In this document: positions 24,852 to 32,375 of the stretch, one piece after another
How positions within the stretch are numbered: the stretch's first letter is position 1
Layout of the letters: the number at the start of each line of letters is the position of its first letter
From: Promicromonospora sp. AC04
GTDB lineage: Bacteria > Actinomycetota > Actinomycetes > Actinomycetales > Cellulomonadaceae
NCBI RefSeq assembly: GCF_003058225.1
Contig: NZ_QBUG01000001.1
Span: 62,001-126,000, forward strand
Direction: 5' to 3'
Length of the DNA stretch: 64,000 nt
Made by a program: the position numbers and the translations under genes
Notes under the pieces: model-generated
Told to the model about the DNA's origin: nothing
Database searches by the model: none
What the model saw: only the letters and a program-made list of their open reading frames with translations

Positions 24852-27380
24852 TCACCGCACGGCCAGCACGAACGGGTACACCGCTGCCGCACCGGCCTGG
24901 CGCAGCAGCCGGGAGGCGACCGTGAGCGTCCAGCCCGAGTCGGTGTAGTCGTCCACCAGCAGCACCGACCGGCCCGGCAGCCCGCGGAGCGCGCCCTCGC
25001 CGAGCTGCAGCTGCAGGCGCCGGGCTACGCCCGCGAGGCGCATCGCGGAGTTCAGGTCGTGCCGGCCGGCCTGCTCCTGCCCGGCGACGGGACCGATCGC
25101 CCCGATCATCGGCACGCCCAGGTACTTCGCCAGCCCCGTGGCCAGGTGGTAAGACATCTGCGGCCGCGTAATAGAACGGACCGCCACGACTGCCTCGATC
25201 ACGAGCGGGCCGGGCTCGGCGACGCCGTCGCCGGTCTCGCCCTCGCCCGACCCGCTGGGCTCGGTGGCCCCGGTTGCCGGGCGGAGTGCGTCCCACTCGT
25301 CCAGCACCCGCGCGGCGGCTCGGCGCAGCGGCACGGGCAGCTCGCCGTCGCTCGCGCCGGGGGCGAGCAGGTCGCGCAGCGGGCCCGACCAGCCGAGGCC
25401 GTCGAGTCGGGCGACGGCCCGTCCCGGCTCGGCCAGCTCGGCGGGCGGGATCTTGCCCTTGAGGTCGAGCCCGATGGAGGCCAGGCCGGTGGGCCACATC
25501 TTGCGGGACTCGACCTCGACACCCGGTCGGTCCATCTCCGCGCGTGCGGCGGCGACCGCCTCGGCGTCGGGCGCCTCGGGCAGGTCCATGGCGCCGCACC
25601 GGTCGCAGCGGCCGCACTCCCAGCCCGGCGTCAGATCCGGGTCGTCGAGCTGAGCCCGCAGGTACGCCATGCGGCAGCCCTGGGTGCTGACGTAGTCGAC
25701 CATCGCCTGCTGCTCGGCGGCCCGGGTGGCGGCGACCCGGGCGTACCGGTCGGCGTCGTAGGCCCACTGCTGCCCGGTGGCCTCCCAGCCGCCGCGCACG
25801 CGCTGGACCGCGCCGTCGACGTCGAGCACCTTGAGCATGGTCTCCAGGCGCGAGCGGCGCAGGTCCACCTGCGTCTCCAGCGCCGCCGTCGACATGGTGC
25901 CGCCGCGGGCCAGGGCGTCGAGAGTTACCCGCACCTGCCCCTCGGCGGGGAAGGCCTGCGCGCCGAACCAGTCCCAGATCGCCTTGTCCTCGACACCGGG
26001 GAGCAGCACCACCAGCGCCTGGTCGACGCCACGGCCCGCACGACCCACCTGCTGGTAGTACGCGATGGGCGACGACGGTGCGCCCAGGTGCACCACGAAC
26101 GCCAGGTCCGGCTTGTCGAAGCCCATCCCCAGCGCGGACGTCGCGACCAGCGCCTTGACCTCGTTGTTCTTGAGGTCGGCCTCGAGCTGCTCGCGCTGCG
26201 CCGGCTCGGTCCGGCCGGTGTACGCGGCGACCCCGAGGCCGTAGCCGCGCAGCTGCTCGGCGACCTGCTCCGCCGCCGACACGGTGAGGCAGTAGACGAT
26301 GCCGGAGCCCTCGATGTCCTGCAGCGCCTCGGCCAGCCACGCCACCCGGGTCGGCTGGTCGCCGAGCTCCAGCACCGCCAGGTGCAGCGACTCACGGTCG
26401 AGCCCGCCCCGGAGCACCAGCACGTCCTCGCTCGCGCCGTCGCCGTGCACGGCGAGCTGCTCGGCCACGTCCTGCGTGACGCGCTCGTTGGCGGTCGCCG
26501 TCGTGGCGAGCACGGGGATGCCCGCCGGCAGGTCGGCCAGGAGCGTGCGGATCCGCCGGTAGTCCGGGCGGAAGTCGTGGCCCCAGTCGGAGATGCAGTG
26601 CGCCTCGTCGATGACCACGAGGCCGGCGTCGGCCGCGAGTCGCGGCAGCACCTCGTCCCGGAAGCCCGGGTTGTTCAGACGCTCCGGCGAGCACAGCAGC
26701 ACGTCCACCTCGCCGCGCGCGATCGACTCGTGCACCTCGTCCCACTCGGTCATGTTCGCCGAGTTGATGGTCACTGCCCGGATGCCCGCGCGCGAGGCCG
26801 CCGCGATCTGGTCGCGCATGAGCGCCAGCAGGGGCGACACGATCACCGTGGGGCCGGCGCCCCGGGCTCGCAGCAGCCTGGTCGCCACGAAGTACACCGC
26901 CGACTTGCCCCACCCGGTGCGCTGCACCACGAGCGCCCGGCGGTGAAACGCCGCCAGCGCCTCGATGGCGGTCCACTGGTCGTCGCGCAACCGGGCGTCG
27001 TCGCGGCCCACCAGCTCGCGCAGCGCGGACTCGGCCTCCTCGCGCAAGGCAGAGCCGGGCGAGGCCGCGGGAACCGGGCGGGCGGCCGGCTCGGGCACCG
27101 CGAGCGCCTCCTCCTGCTCAACCGCCTCAGCGAGACCAGTCGCCGGAGCCGCCGGAGCCGGGGCCGGGGCCCGCCGTGGTGCCGCCGCGGCCTCCGCAGC
27201 CGCGGCCGCGGCACCCTCGTCCAGCAGGCCGCGCAGCATCTGCAGCTTCGCGGCCTGCGCCTCCGGTGTGTTCCGTGCGGACGGCGGCGGCGACGGCTCG
27301 CCGACGTCGGTCAGGAACGCCGCGTCGTCCGGCGGCTCCTCCACATTGAAGGGAAGGTCTGCGAAGGGGTCCTTGGTCAC
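24852..27380 (-). CDS. RecQ-like DNA helicase fused to a phosphoribosyltransferase domain
   Basis: About 842 residues from the GTG at 27380 (VTKDPFADLPF). An N-terminal Ala/Pro-rich region (to about 120) precedes the RecQ helicase core: VVQRTGWGKSAVYFV (Walker A, near 158), VVIDEAHCISDWGHDFRPDY (DEAH, near 263), LVATSALGMGFDKPDL and QQVGRAGRG (motifs V-VI). Zinc-binding cysteines follow in QGCRMAYLRAQ and WECGRCDRCGAMD. The last 200 residues form a PRTase domain with the PRPP loop SVLLVDDYTDSGWT near 805, as in ComF. This helicase-PRTase architecture is known in actinobacteria; the PRTase substrate and the reason for the fusion are not. An upstream GTG at 27428 would add 16 residues. Confidence 0.9.
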   Translation of the reverse strand: MTKDPFADLPFNVEEPPDDAAFLTDVGEPSPPPSARNTPEAQAAKLQMLRGLLDEGAAAAAAEAAAAPRRAPAPAPAAPATGLAEAVEQEEALAVPEPAARPVPAASPGSALREEAESALRELVGRDDARLRDDQWTAIEALAAFHRRALVVQRTGWGKSAVYFVATRLLRARGAGPTVIVSPLLALMRDQIAAASRAGIRAVTINSANMTEWDEVHESIARGEVDVLLCSPERLNNPGFRDEVLPRLAADAGLVVIDEAHCISDWGHDFRPDYRRIRTLLADLPAGIPVLATTATANERVTQDVAEQLAVHGDGASEDVLVLRGGLDRESLHLAVLELGDQPTRVAWLAEALQDIEGSGIVYCLTVSAAEQVAEQLRGYGLGVAAYTGRTEPAQREQLEADLKNNEVKALVATSALGMGFDKPDLAFVVHLGAPSSPIAYYQQVGRAGRGVDQALVVLLPGVEDKAIWDWFGAQAFPAEGQVRVTLDALARGGTMSTAALETQVDLRRSRLETMLKVLDVDGAVQRVRGGWEATGQQWAYDADRYARVAATRAAEQQAMVDYVSTQGCRMAYLRAQLDDPDLTPGWECGRCDRCGAMDLPEAPDAEAVAAARAEMDRPGVEVESRKMWPTGLASIGLDLKGKIPPAELAEPGRAVARLDGLGWSGPLRDLLAPGASDGELPVPLRRAAARVLDEWDALRPATGATEPSGSGEGETGDGVAEPGPLVIEAVVAVRSITRPQMSYHLATGLAKYLGVPMIGAIGPVAGQEQAGRHDLNSAMRLAGVARRLQLQLGEGALRGLPGRSVLLVDDYTDSGWTLTVASRLLRQAGAAAVYPFVLAVR

Positions 27381-27420
27381 GTCATCGATCCTATGAGCAC
27401 CCACCGACACCGCGAGCGGG

Positions 27421-27429
27421 TTATCCACA
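27421..27429 (+). promoter_or_regulatory. Perfect DnaA-box consensus TTATCCACA
   Basis: TTATCCACA lies in the 80-base gap between the divergent recQ-like and methyltransferase genes. It is a single site, so it is not an origin. It could bind DnaA as a regulatory or titration site, or be chance. Confidence 0.35.
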
Positions 27430-27460
27430 GATGCGGCGACGGATCCTTAGAATCCTGCCC

Positions 27461-28138
27461 ATGACCTCCACGACGGATGAGCCGGACCCGCAAGCAGCTC
27501 AGGAAACACGTCGCGCGAACCTCCTGGCGTACTACGACGCCGAGTCCGCCGACCGGGCCCGGCGACCGATCCCGGACTGGCGCACGGCGGCACAGCGGAA
27601 GTACCTCGCCCGGCTCACCGACGAGCGGCGGCGCACCGTGCTGGAGATCGGCTGCGGCCCGGGCCGAGACGGCCAGGTGATCGCAGCGGCTGGTTTCGAG
27701 TACACCGGGACGGATCTCTCGCCCGGCATGGTCGAGGTCGCCCGCGCGGCGGGCCTGGACGCGCGGGTCGCATCGGCCACCGACCTGCCGTTCGCCGACC
27801 ACAGCTTTGATGCCGCATGGTCGATGAGCACCCTGATGCACCTCGATGACACCGAGCTCGACCAGGCGTTGGCCGAGGTCACCCGCGTGCTCGTCCCCGG
27901 CGGGCTGTTCGCGGTCGGGATGTGGGGCGGGGCGGAGCTGACCGTCGGGCACCTGGCCGAGCCCGGCCAGGACTACGGGCCGCCCCGCTACTTTCACCGC
28001 CGCACCGACGCAGTGGTCCGCGAGCGCCTCGGCGAGCGCGGCGACATCGAGACCTGGTGGACGCGGCCGAGCGGCCCGGGCAGCAGCCACCGCTATCAGT
28101 ACGCCGTCGTGCGCAGTCTGAGCGTGTCGGGCGGGTAG
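27461..28138 (+). CDS. Class I SAM-dependent methyltransferase
   Basis: 225 residues. Rossmann methyltransferase core with motif I VLEIGCGPGRDGQVI near 60, YTGTDLSPGMVEVA (post I), FDAAWSMSTLMHL (motif II) and LVPGGLFAVGMWGG (motif III). The segment NLLAYYDAESADRARRPIPDW before the core is like the small-molecule methyltransferases of the UbiE/Tam type. The start at 27461 is chosen over an in-frame ATG at 27431 because the latter adds only a short basic extension. The substrate is unknown. It diverges from the recQ-like gene and ends at a bidirectional hairpin. Confidence 0.87.
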   Translation: MTSTTDEPDPQAAQETRRANLLAYYDAESADRARRPIPDWRTAAQRKYLARLTDERRRTVLEIGCGPGRDGQVIAAAGFEYTGTDLSPGMVEVARAAGLDARVASATDLPFADHSFDAAWSMSTLMHLDDTELDQALAEVTRVLVPGGLFAVGMWGGAELTVGHLAEPGQDYGPPRYFHRRTDAVVRERLGERGDIETWWTRPSGPGSSHRYQYAVVRSLSVSGG

Positions 28139-28163
28139 GCAGGAAGCCCTGCCTGCCCGCCCG
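28128..28163. terminator. Bidirectional terminator hairpin
   Basis: cgggcgggtaggcagg at 28128-28143 pairs with 28148-28163 with one mismatch and a 4-base loop, between the convergent methyltransferase and chitinase genes. It overlaps the methyltransferase stop. Confidence 0.7.
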
Positions 28164-28176
28164 GCACTGCTTGCGG

Positions 28177-29490
28177 CTACCGCCCCTGCAGGGACCTCAC
28201 GTTGTCGCCGAAGGTCCAGCCCAGCGACCCGTCCCAGTTGATGGACCAGGTCATGAGTCCCTTCAGCGCCCCGTTGTACGAGCCGTACGCCTGGCTCACC
28301 AGGGACGGCGCCATGTACCCGCCGCCGGCACCCTGCTGGGCGGGCAGGCCGGGCACCTGCTTCTCGTAGGGCACGCGGATAGTCGTGCCCTGGATGACGA
28401 GCCCGTCGTCGAGGCAGTCGGTCTGCGCCTGGAAGCCGGCGACGGTCCCGGCCGCGTAGGAGTTGCCCGAGCAGTCGTACATGGACCCGTTGTAGTACTG
28501 CATGTTGAGCCACCAGAGCCGGCCGTTGTCGGCGTACTTCTTGATGATCGGCAGGTAGGAGCCCCAGATCGAGCCGTAGACGACGCTGCCCCCGGTGACG
28601 TACGCGGTCTCGGGCGCCATCGTCAGGCCGAACCCGGCGGGCATCCCCGCGAGCACCCCGTCGATGATCCGCATCAGGTTGGCCTGCGACGTCGAGAGCT
28701 GGGTGATGGAGCCGCTGCCCGTCAGGCCCGTCTCGATGTCGATGTCGATGCCGTCGAAGTTGTACTCCTGCAGGATCGGCACGATCGTCTCGACGAACCG
28801 GTCCGCGACGGCCTGCGAGGACAGGTCGATCCCGGCGGTGGCGCCGCCGATCGACATCAGGATCGTCAGGCCGCTCTCCTTCGCGGCGCACATCTCGTCG
28901 GGCGTCGGCACCCGCACGCCGGAGTCCATGCCGTCCTCCCACAGCACCGTGCCGTCGGACCGGATCACGGGGAACGCGAGGGTCGCCACGTTGTAGCCGT
29001 GCTGGGTGATGCGCGAGTCCGTGATCGGGACCCAGCCCATTCCGGGGTGCACGCCGTTGCTCGCGCCGTCCCAGTTCTCCCAGTAGCCCTGCAGCACCTT
29101 GCCCGACGGACGCGGCCGCTGGCTGCAGTCGGTGGGCGTCGGCTCCGGGTCCGGGGTCGGGTCCGTGGGATCGGGCGTCGGGTCGGTGGGATCGGGGTCC
29201 GGCTCGGTGGCGCACGCGCCGTCGTCGGTCCAGAGACTCGGTGTGGTGTCGGGGGTCCAGCCCGCGCCGACGTGCGCGGTGTGCGCCACCAGGGCGGTGT
29301 AGGCCCGGCCGCGGTGCGTCACGTGCGCGCCGACGGCGTAGGTGCTGCCCTCCGACCATGCGGATGCCGAACAGTCGGCTGCCGCGGCCTGCGCCACCGG
29401 CCCGGTCTGCGCGACAACAGCCGGTATCGCCAGTCCGGTGACGAGCAGGGCGGCGACGCCTGCCGCCAGGAACGTTGTACGCCGTCTCAT
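28177..29490 (-). CDS. Secreted GH18 chitinase with chitin-binding module
   Basis: 437 residues. Signal peptide MRRRTTFLAAG...PVAQAAA (about 1-37), then a CBM5/12-type module (SAWSEGSTYAVGAHVTHRGR to SLWTDDGAC, about 41-86), an Asp/Pro/Thr repeat linker, and a GH18 barrel. The catalytic DxxDxDxE motif is FDGIDIDIE near 245; LMSIGGATAG precedes it and GLMTWSINWDGS ends the barrel. It hydrolyses beta-1,4-linked N-acetylglucosamine outside the cell. The start is fixed by GAGGAG and the signal peptide; an earlier in-frame start at 29586 would bury the signal. It is monocistronic, with a terminator at 28128-28163. Confidence 0.94.
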   Translation of the reverse strand: MRRRTTFLAAGVAALLVTGLAIPAVVAQTGPVAQAAAADCSASAWSEGSTYAVGAHVTHRGRAYTALVAHTAHVGAGWTPDTTPSLWTDDGACATEPDPDPTDPTPDPTDPTPDPEPTPTDCSQRPRPSGKVLQGYWENWDGASNGVHPGMGWVPITDSRITQHGYNVATLAFPVIRSDGTVLWEDGMDSGVRVPTPDEMCAAKESGLTILMSIGGATAGIDLSSQAVADRFVETIVPILQEYNFDGIDIDIETGLTGSGSITQLSTSQANLMRIIDGVLAGMPAGFGLTMAPETAYVTGGSVVYGSIWGSYLPIIKKYADNGRLWWLNMQYYNGSMYDCSGNSYAAGTVAGFQAQTDCLDDGLVIQGTTIRVPYEKQVPGLPAQQGAGGGYMAPSLVSQAYGSYNGALKGLMTWSINWDGSLGWTFGDNVRSLQGR

Positions 29491-29621
29491 GGCACTCCTC
29501 AGGGCCGGGACATTTGTCAGGAACGCTAGCCAAATACCCGACCCCAGGAAATACGGGGAACCCACAACCCGACCACACAGCGACACCAGGCGCGCAGCCC
29601 GGCCCGACCTAGACTCACGGC

Positions 29622-30026
29622 GTGATCCGACTCAACCCCGAGCAGCTCGTCTTCGTCACCGAGCGCCATCTCGCGACCCTCACCACCCTGCGCCCCGACG
29701 GGACGCCGCACGTGGTCCCGGTGGCCTTCACCTGGGACGCCGACGCCGGGGTCGCGCGGATCACCACCAACCGCTCGTCGGTCAAGGCCCGCAACGCCGC
29801 CCCCCTGCCCGACGGCAGCGCCCCGCGCACCGCCCTCTGCCAGCACGCGGGCGGCCGGTGGATCACGCTGGAGGGCACCATCGCCGTCAGCGAGGACACG
29901 GCCGAGATCGCCGACGCCGTCGCGCGGTACGCGCGCCGCTACCGCCCGCTGGAGCCGAACCCGGAGCGCATCGTGCTGCGCGTGACGGTCGACAAGGTAA
30001 TGGCTTCCACGTACATGGCGTCCTGA
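29622..30026 (+). CDS. PPOX-class F420-dependent oxidoreductase-like protein
   Basis: 134 residues. The split beta-barrel of the pyridoxamine-oxidase-like F420/flavin family is clear: HLATLTTLRPDGTPHVVPVAF at the start, RITTNRSSVKARNA, then CQHAGGRWITLEGTIAVSED and the ending RYRPLEPNPERIVLRVTVDK. Members of the Rv1155 group reduce small molecules with coenzyme F420 or FMN. The actual substrate is unknown. The start is the GTG at 29622. It is divergent from the chitinase and convergent with the S4 gene. Confidence 0.88.
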   Translation: MIRLNPEQLVFVTERHLATLTTLRPDGTPHVVPVAFTWDADAGVARITTNRSSVKARNAAPLPDGSAPRTALCQHAGGRWITLEGTIAVSEDTAEIADAVARYARRYRPLEPNPERIVLRVTVDKVMASTYMAS

Positions 30027-30038
30027 CCCAGGACTCGG

Positions 30039-30278
30039 TCAGGCGACGACTGCCGCCTCTTCGCCCGCGGGCATCAGCACGCTCACCACGTCGCCGCGCA
30101 CGAGCTGCCGGCCGCGGCGGGTCTCGACCTCGCCGTTGACCCGCACCTCGCCGTCGGCGATCAGGTCGCGGGCCTGCGCGCCGTCCTCGGCGAGGTCGGC
30201 GAGCTTCAGGAACTGGCCCAGGCGGATGACGTCGTCGCGGATCGGGACCTCGGGAACAGCCTCAGAGTTGGACACCAC
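30039..30278 (-). CDS. Small S4 RNA-binding domain protein
   Basis: 79 residues consisting of one S4 domain: IRLGQFLKLADLAEDGAQAR, DLIADGEVRVNGEVETRRGR, QLVRGDVVSV, matching the YbcJ/RqcP-like small S4 group that binds RNA, often ribosomal or tRNA. GTG at 30278 is preferred because GGAG stands 8 bases before it; a second GTG follows directly. It diverges from hisD with 36 bases between starts, so the two promoters overlap. Confidence 0.88.
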   Translation of the reverse strand: MVSNSEAVPEVPIRDDVIRLGQFLKLADLAEDGAQARDLIADGEVRVNGEVETRRGRQLVRGDVVSVLMPAGEEAAVVA

Positions 30279-30314
30279 AGCATTGTCTCCCGCCTGCCGC
30301 CATAGACTGGCCGG

Positions 30315-31640
30315 GTGATCCAACGCATCGACCTGCGCGGCCGGTCCCTGGGCCGCCGCGCCCTCCTCGACGTCCTGCCCCGTGCCGAGGTCGGAGTGGA
30401 CGAGGCCATCCATGTGGTCGAGCCCCTCCTGCGCCAGGTCCGCGAGGGCGGCGCGGCCGCGCTGCGCGAGATCGCGCTGCGGCTCGACGGGATCGCGCCC
30501 GAACACCTGCGGGTTCCCGCCGCCGCCCTGACCGGCGCCCTGGAGAGCCTGACGCCGCTGGTGCGGGCGGGCCTGGAGGAGTCCATCCGCCGCGTGCGCC
30601 GGGTGCACGCCGAGCAGCTCCCCGCCGACCACGTGACCGAGCTCGCGCCGGGCGCCGTCGTGCGACAGCGCTGGATCCCGGTCCAGCGCGTCGGCCTGTA
30701 CGCGCCGGGCGGGCTGGCGGTGTACCCGTCGTCGGTGGTGATGAACGTCGTCGCAGCGCAGGAGGCGGGCGTGCGCGGCCTCGCCGTGGCGTCCCCGCCG
30801 CAGAAGGACAACGGCGGACTGCCGCACCCGACCATCCTCGCGGCGTGCGCCCTGCTCGGCGTGGACGAGGTCTACGCGGTGGGCGGCGCGCAGGCCGTCG
30901 CGATGTTCGCGTTCGGGGCCGCGGGCACCGAGCCGCAGGACGGCGAGACCCTGTGCGAGCCCGTCGACGTCATCACCGGCCCCGGCAACGTGTATGTCGC
31001 CGCCGCGAAGCGGCTGGTGCGCGGCATCGTCGGGATCGACGCCGAGGCCGGACCCACCGAGATCGCCGTCCTCGCGGACGGCACCGCCGACGCCGGGCAC
31101 GTGGCCCTCGACCTCATCAGCCAGGCCGAGCACGACCCGATGGCCGCGTCCGTGCTGGTCACGGACTCGGTCGAGCTCGCGGCCGCGGTCGAGGCCCGGG
31201 TCCTGGACCTCGCCTCGGCCACCAAGCACTCCACCCGCGTGGCGCGCGCCCTGGACGGCCCGCAGTCCGCGATAGTCCTGGTGGACGACATCGACGCCGG
31301 GCTCGCCGTCGTCAACGCCTACGGCGCGGAGCACCTCGAGATCCAGACGGCCGACGCCGCCCGGGTAGCCGCGCGCGTGCACAGCGCGGGCGCGATCTTC
31401 GTGGGCCCGTGGTCGCCGGTCTCGCTGGGCGACTACATGGCCGGGTCCAACCACGTGCTGCCGACCGGGGGCACCGCGCACTTCGCGAGCGGCCTGGGCG
31501 TGCACAGCTTCCTCAAGTCGGTGCAGCAGGTCGAGTACACGCGCGACGCCCTGGAGGAGCTAGCCGACCGCATCGTAGCGGTGGCCAACGACGAGGACCT
31601 CCCGGCCCACGGCGAGGCCGTGCGCGGCCGGTTCCACTAG
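30315..31640 (+). CDS. hisD: Histidinol dehydrogenase HisD
   Basis: 441 residues, normal length. [61 protein letters not shown] and [14 protein letters not shown] (zinc and catalytic His region) are the family signature. It carries out the last two NAD-dependent steps of histidine synthesis. The start is the GTG at 30315. It normally heads the hisD-hisC-hisB-hisH-priA operon of actinobacteria but here lies about 5.5 kb from hisC on the opposite strand. Confidence 0.95.
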   Translation: MIQRIDLRGRSLGRRALLDVLPRAEVGVDEAIHVVEPLLRQVREGGAAALREIALRLDGIAPEHLRVPAAALTGALESLTPLVRAGLEESIRRVRRVHAEQLPADHVTELAPGAVVRQRWIPVQRVGLYAPGGLAVYPSSVVMNVVAAQEAGVRGLAVASPPQKDNGGLPHPTILAACALLGVDEVYAVGGAQAVAMFAFGAAGTEPQDGETLCEPVDVITGPGNVYVAAAKRLVRGIVGIDAEAGPTEIAVLADGTADAGHVALDLISQAEHDPMAASVLVTDSVELAAAVEARVLDLASATKHSTRVARALDGPQSAIVLVDDIDAGLAVVNAYGAEHLEIQTADAARVAARVHSAGAIFVGPWSPVSLGDYMAGSNHVLPTGGTAHFASGLGVHSFLKSVQQVEYTRDALEELADRIVAVANDEDLPAHGEAVRGRFH

Positions 31641-31670
31641 CCCGGCCACCTCGCACGTTCGAAACCTGAG

Positions 31671-31704
31671 CTTCTCCGCTCCGGACCCGTCCGGAGCGGA
31701 GAAG
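31671..31704. terminator. Bidirectional terminator between hisD and cupin gene
   Basis: cttctccgctccgga (31671-31685) pairs perfectly with 31690-31704 around the loop cccg, between two convergent genes. Confidence 0.8.
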
Positions 31705-31710
31705 TCTGCC

Positions 31711-32166
31711 TCAGACCGCCGGCCGCGGCGCGCGCAGGTGGGCGCGCTCGGTCAGCTCCTCCTCGTCGACCAGCTCCAGCATCGGCTTGCCCGGCGCGCA
31801 CACCATCGTCACCACGAACTCGGTCCGGGCGTCCGGCAGCGCGTTGCCGTCCTGGTAGTGGATGACGTCGCCGCCCGGCTCCCAGAACGTCCCGCCGGCC
31901 TCGACGACGCGCTCCGGCTCACCCTCGAGCTCGAACCGCACCGCGCCCCTGATGACGTACCCGAAGGCGGGCCCCGAGTGGCGGTGCGGAGGAGTCCCCG
32001 GGTCGCCCGGCCCCCACTCGACATGGATGGTCATCGCCGAGGCGCCGTCGGGCACGGTGATCGGCGAGGCGTCCTGCAGCATCGTGGCCGCGGTCTTCCA
32101 GCCCTCCGACCCCGTGTGCTCGCCGGTCGCGTGCACGTGGGCCGCGTGGTTCTCTGACACCGTCAT
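31711..32166 (-). CDS. Cupin-domain protein
   Basis: 151 residues. A single cupin barrel: motif 1 GTPPHRHSGPAFGYVIRG contributes His residues to a metal site, followed by RFELEGEPERVVEAGGTFWE and motif 2 around PGGDVIHYQDG. The start at 32166 (MTVSENHAAHVH) follows GGAAGG. Single-domain cupins of this type bind a metal and small ligands and may act as isomerase, dioxygenase or sensor; the activity cannot be assigned. It diverges from the subtilase gene with about 210 bases between, which contain no other ORF I trust. Confidence 0.85.
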   Translation of the reverse strand: MTVSENHAAHVHATGEHTGSEGWKTAATMLQDASPITVPDGASAMTIHVEWGPGDPGTPPHRHSGPAFGYVIRGAVRFELEGEPERVVEAGGTFWEPGGDVIHYQDGNALPDARTEFVVTMVCAPGKPMLELVDEEELTERAHLRAPRPAV

Positions 32167-32375
32167 CTGCTGCACCTTCCGTAGGTTCTCGTCTCCCTGT
32201 GATGACCGGGTGCCGCGCGTATCTGTGACAGGAGTGAGTCTGTGACCGGAATGGCCACTACCGGGGTGAATCCTGTACGGAAGCATTGACACGACCCGCG
32301 ACGTACGCGAGGAATGTCCAAGCACCTGCTCGCGCTCGTACCACCGCCATCGCTGCCGTACCGAGGGAGCCGTAG

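Noticed and set aside
24618-27464. Long plus-strand frame across hisC and the recQ-like gene
   Set aside because: It crosses two well-supported minus-strand genes and has shadow composition.
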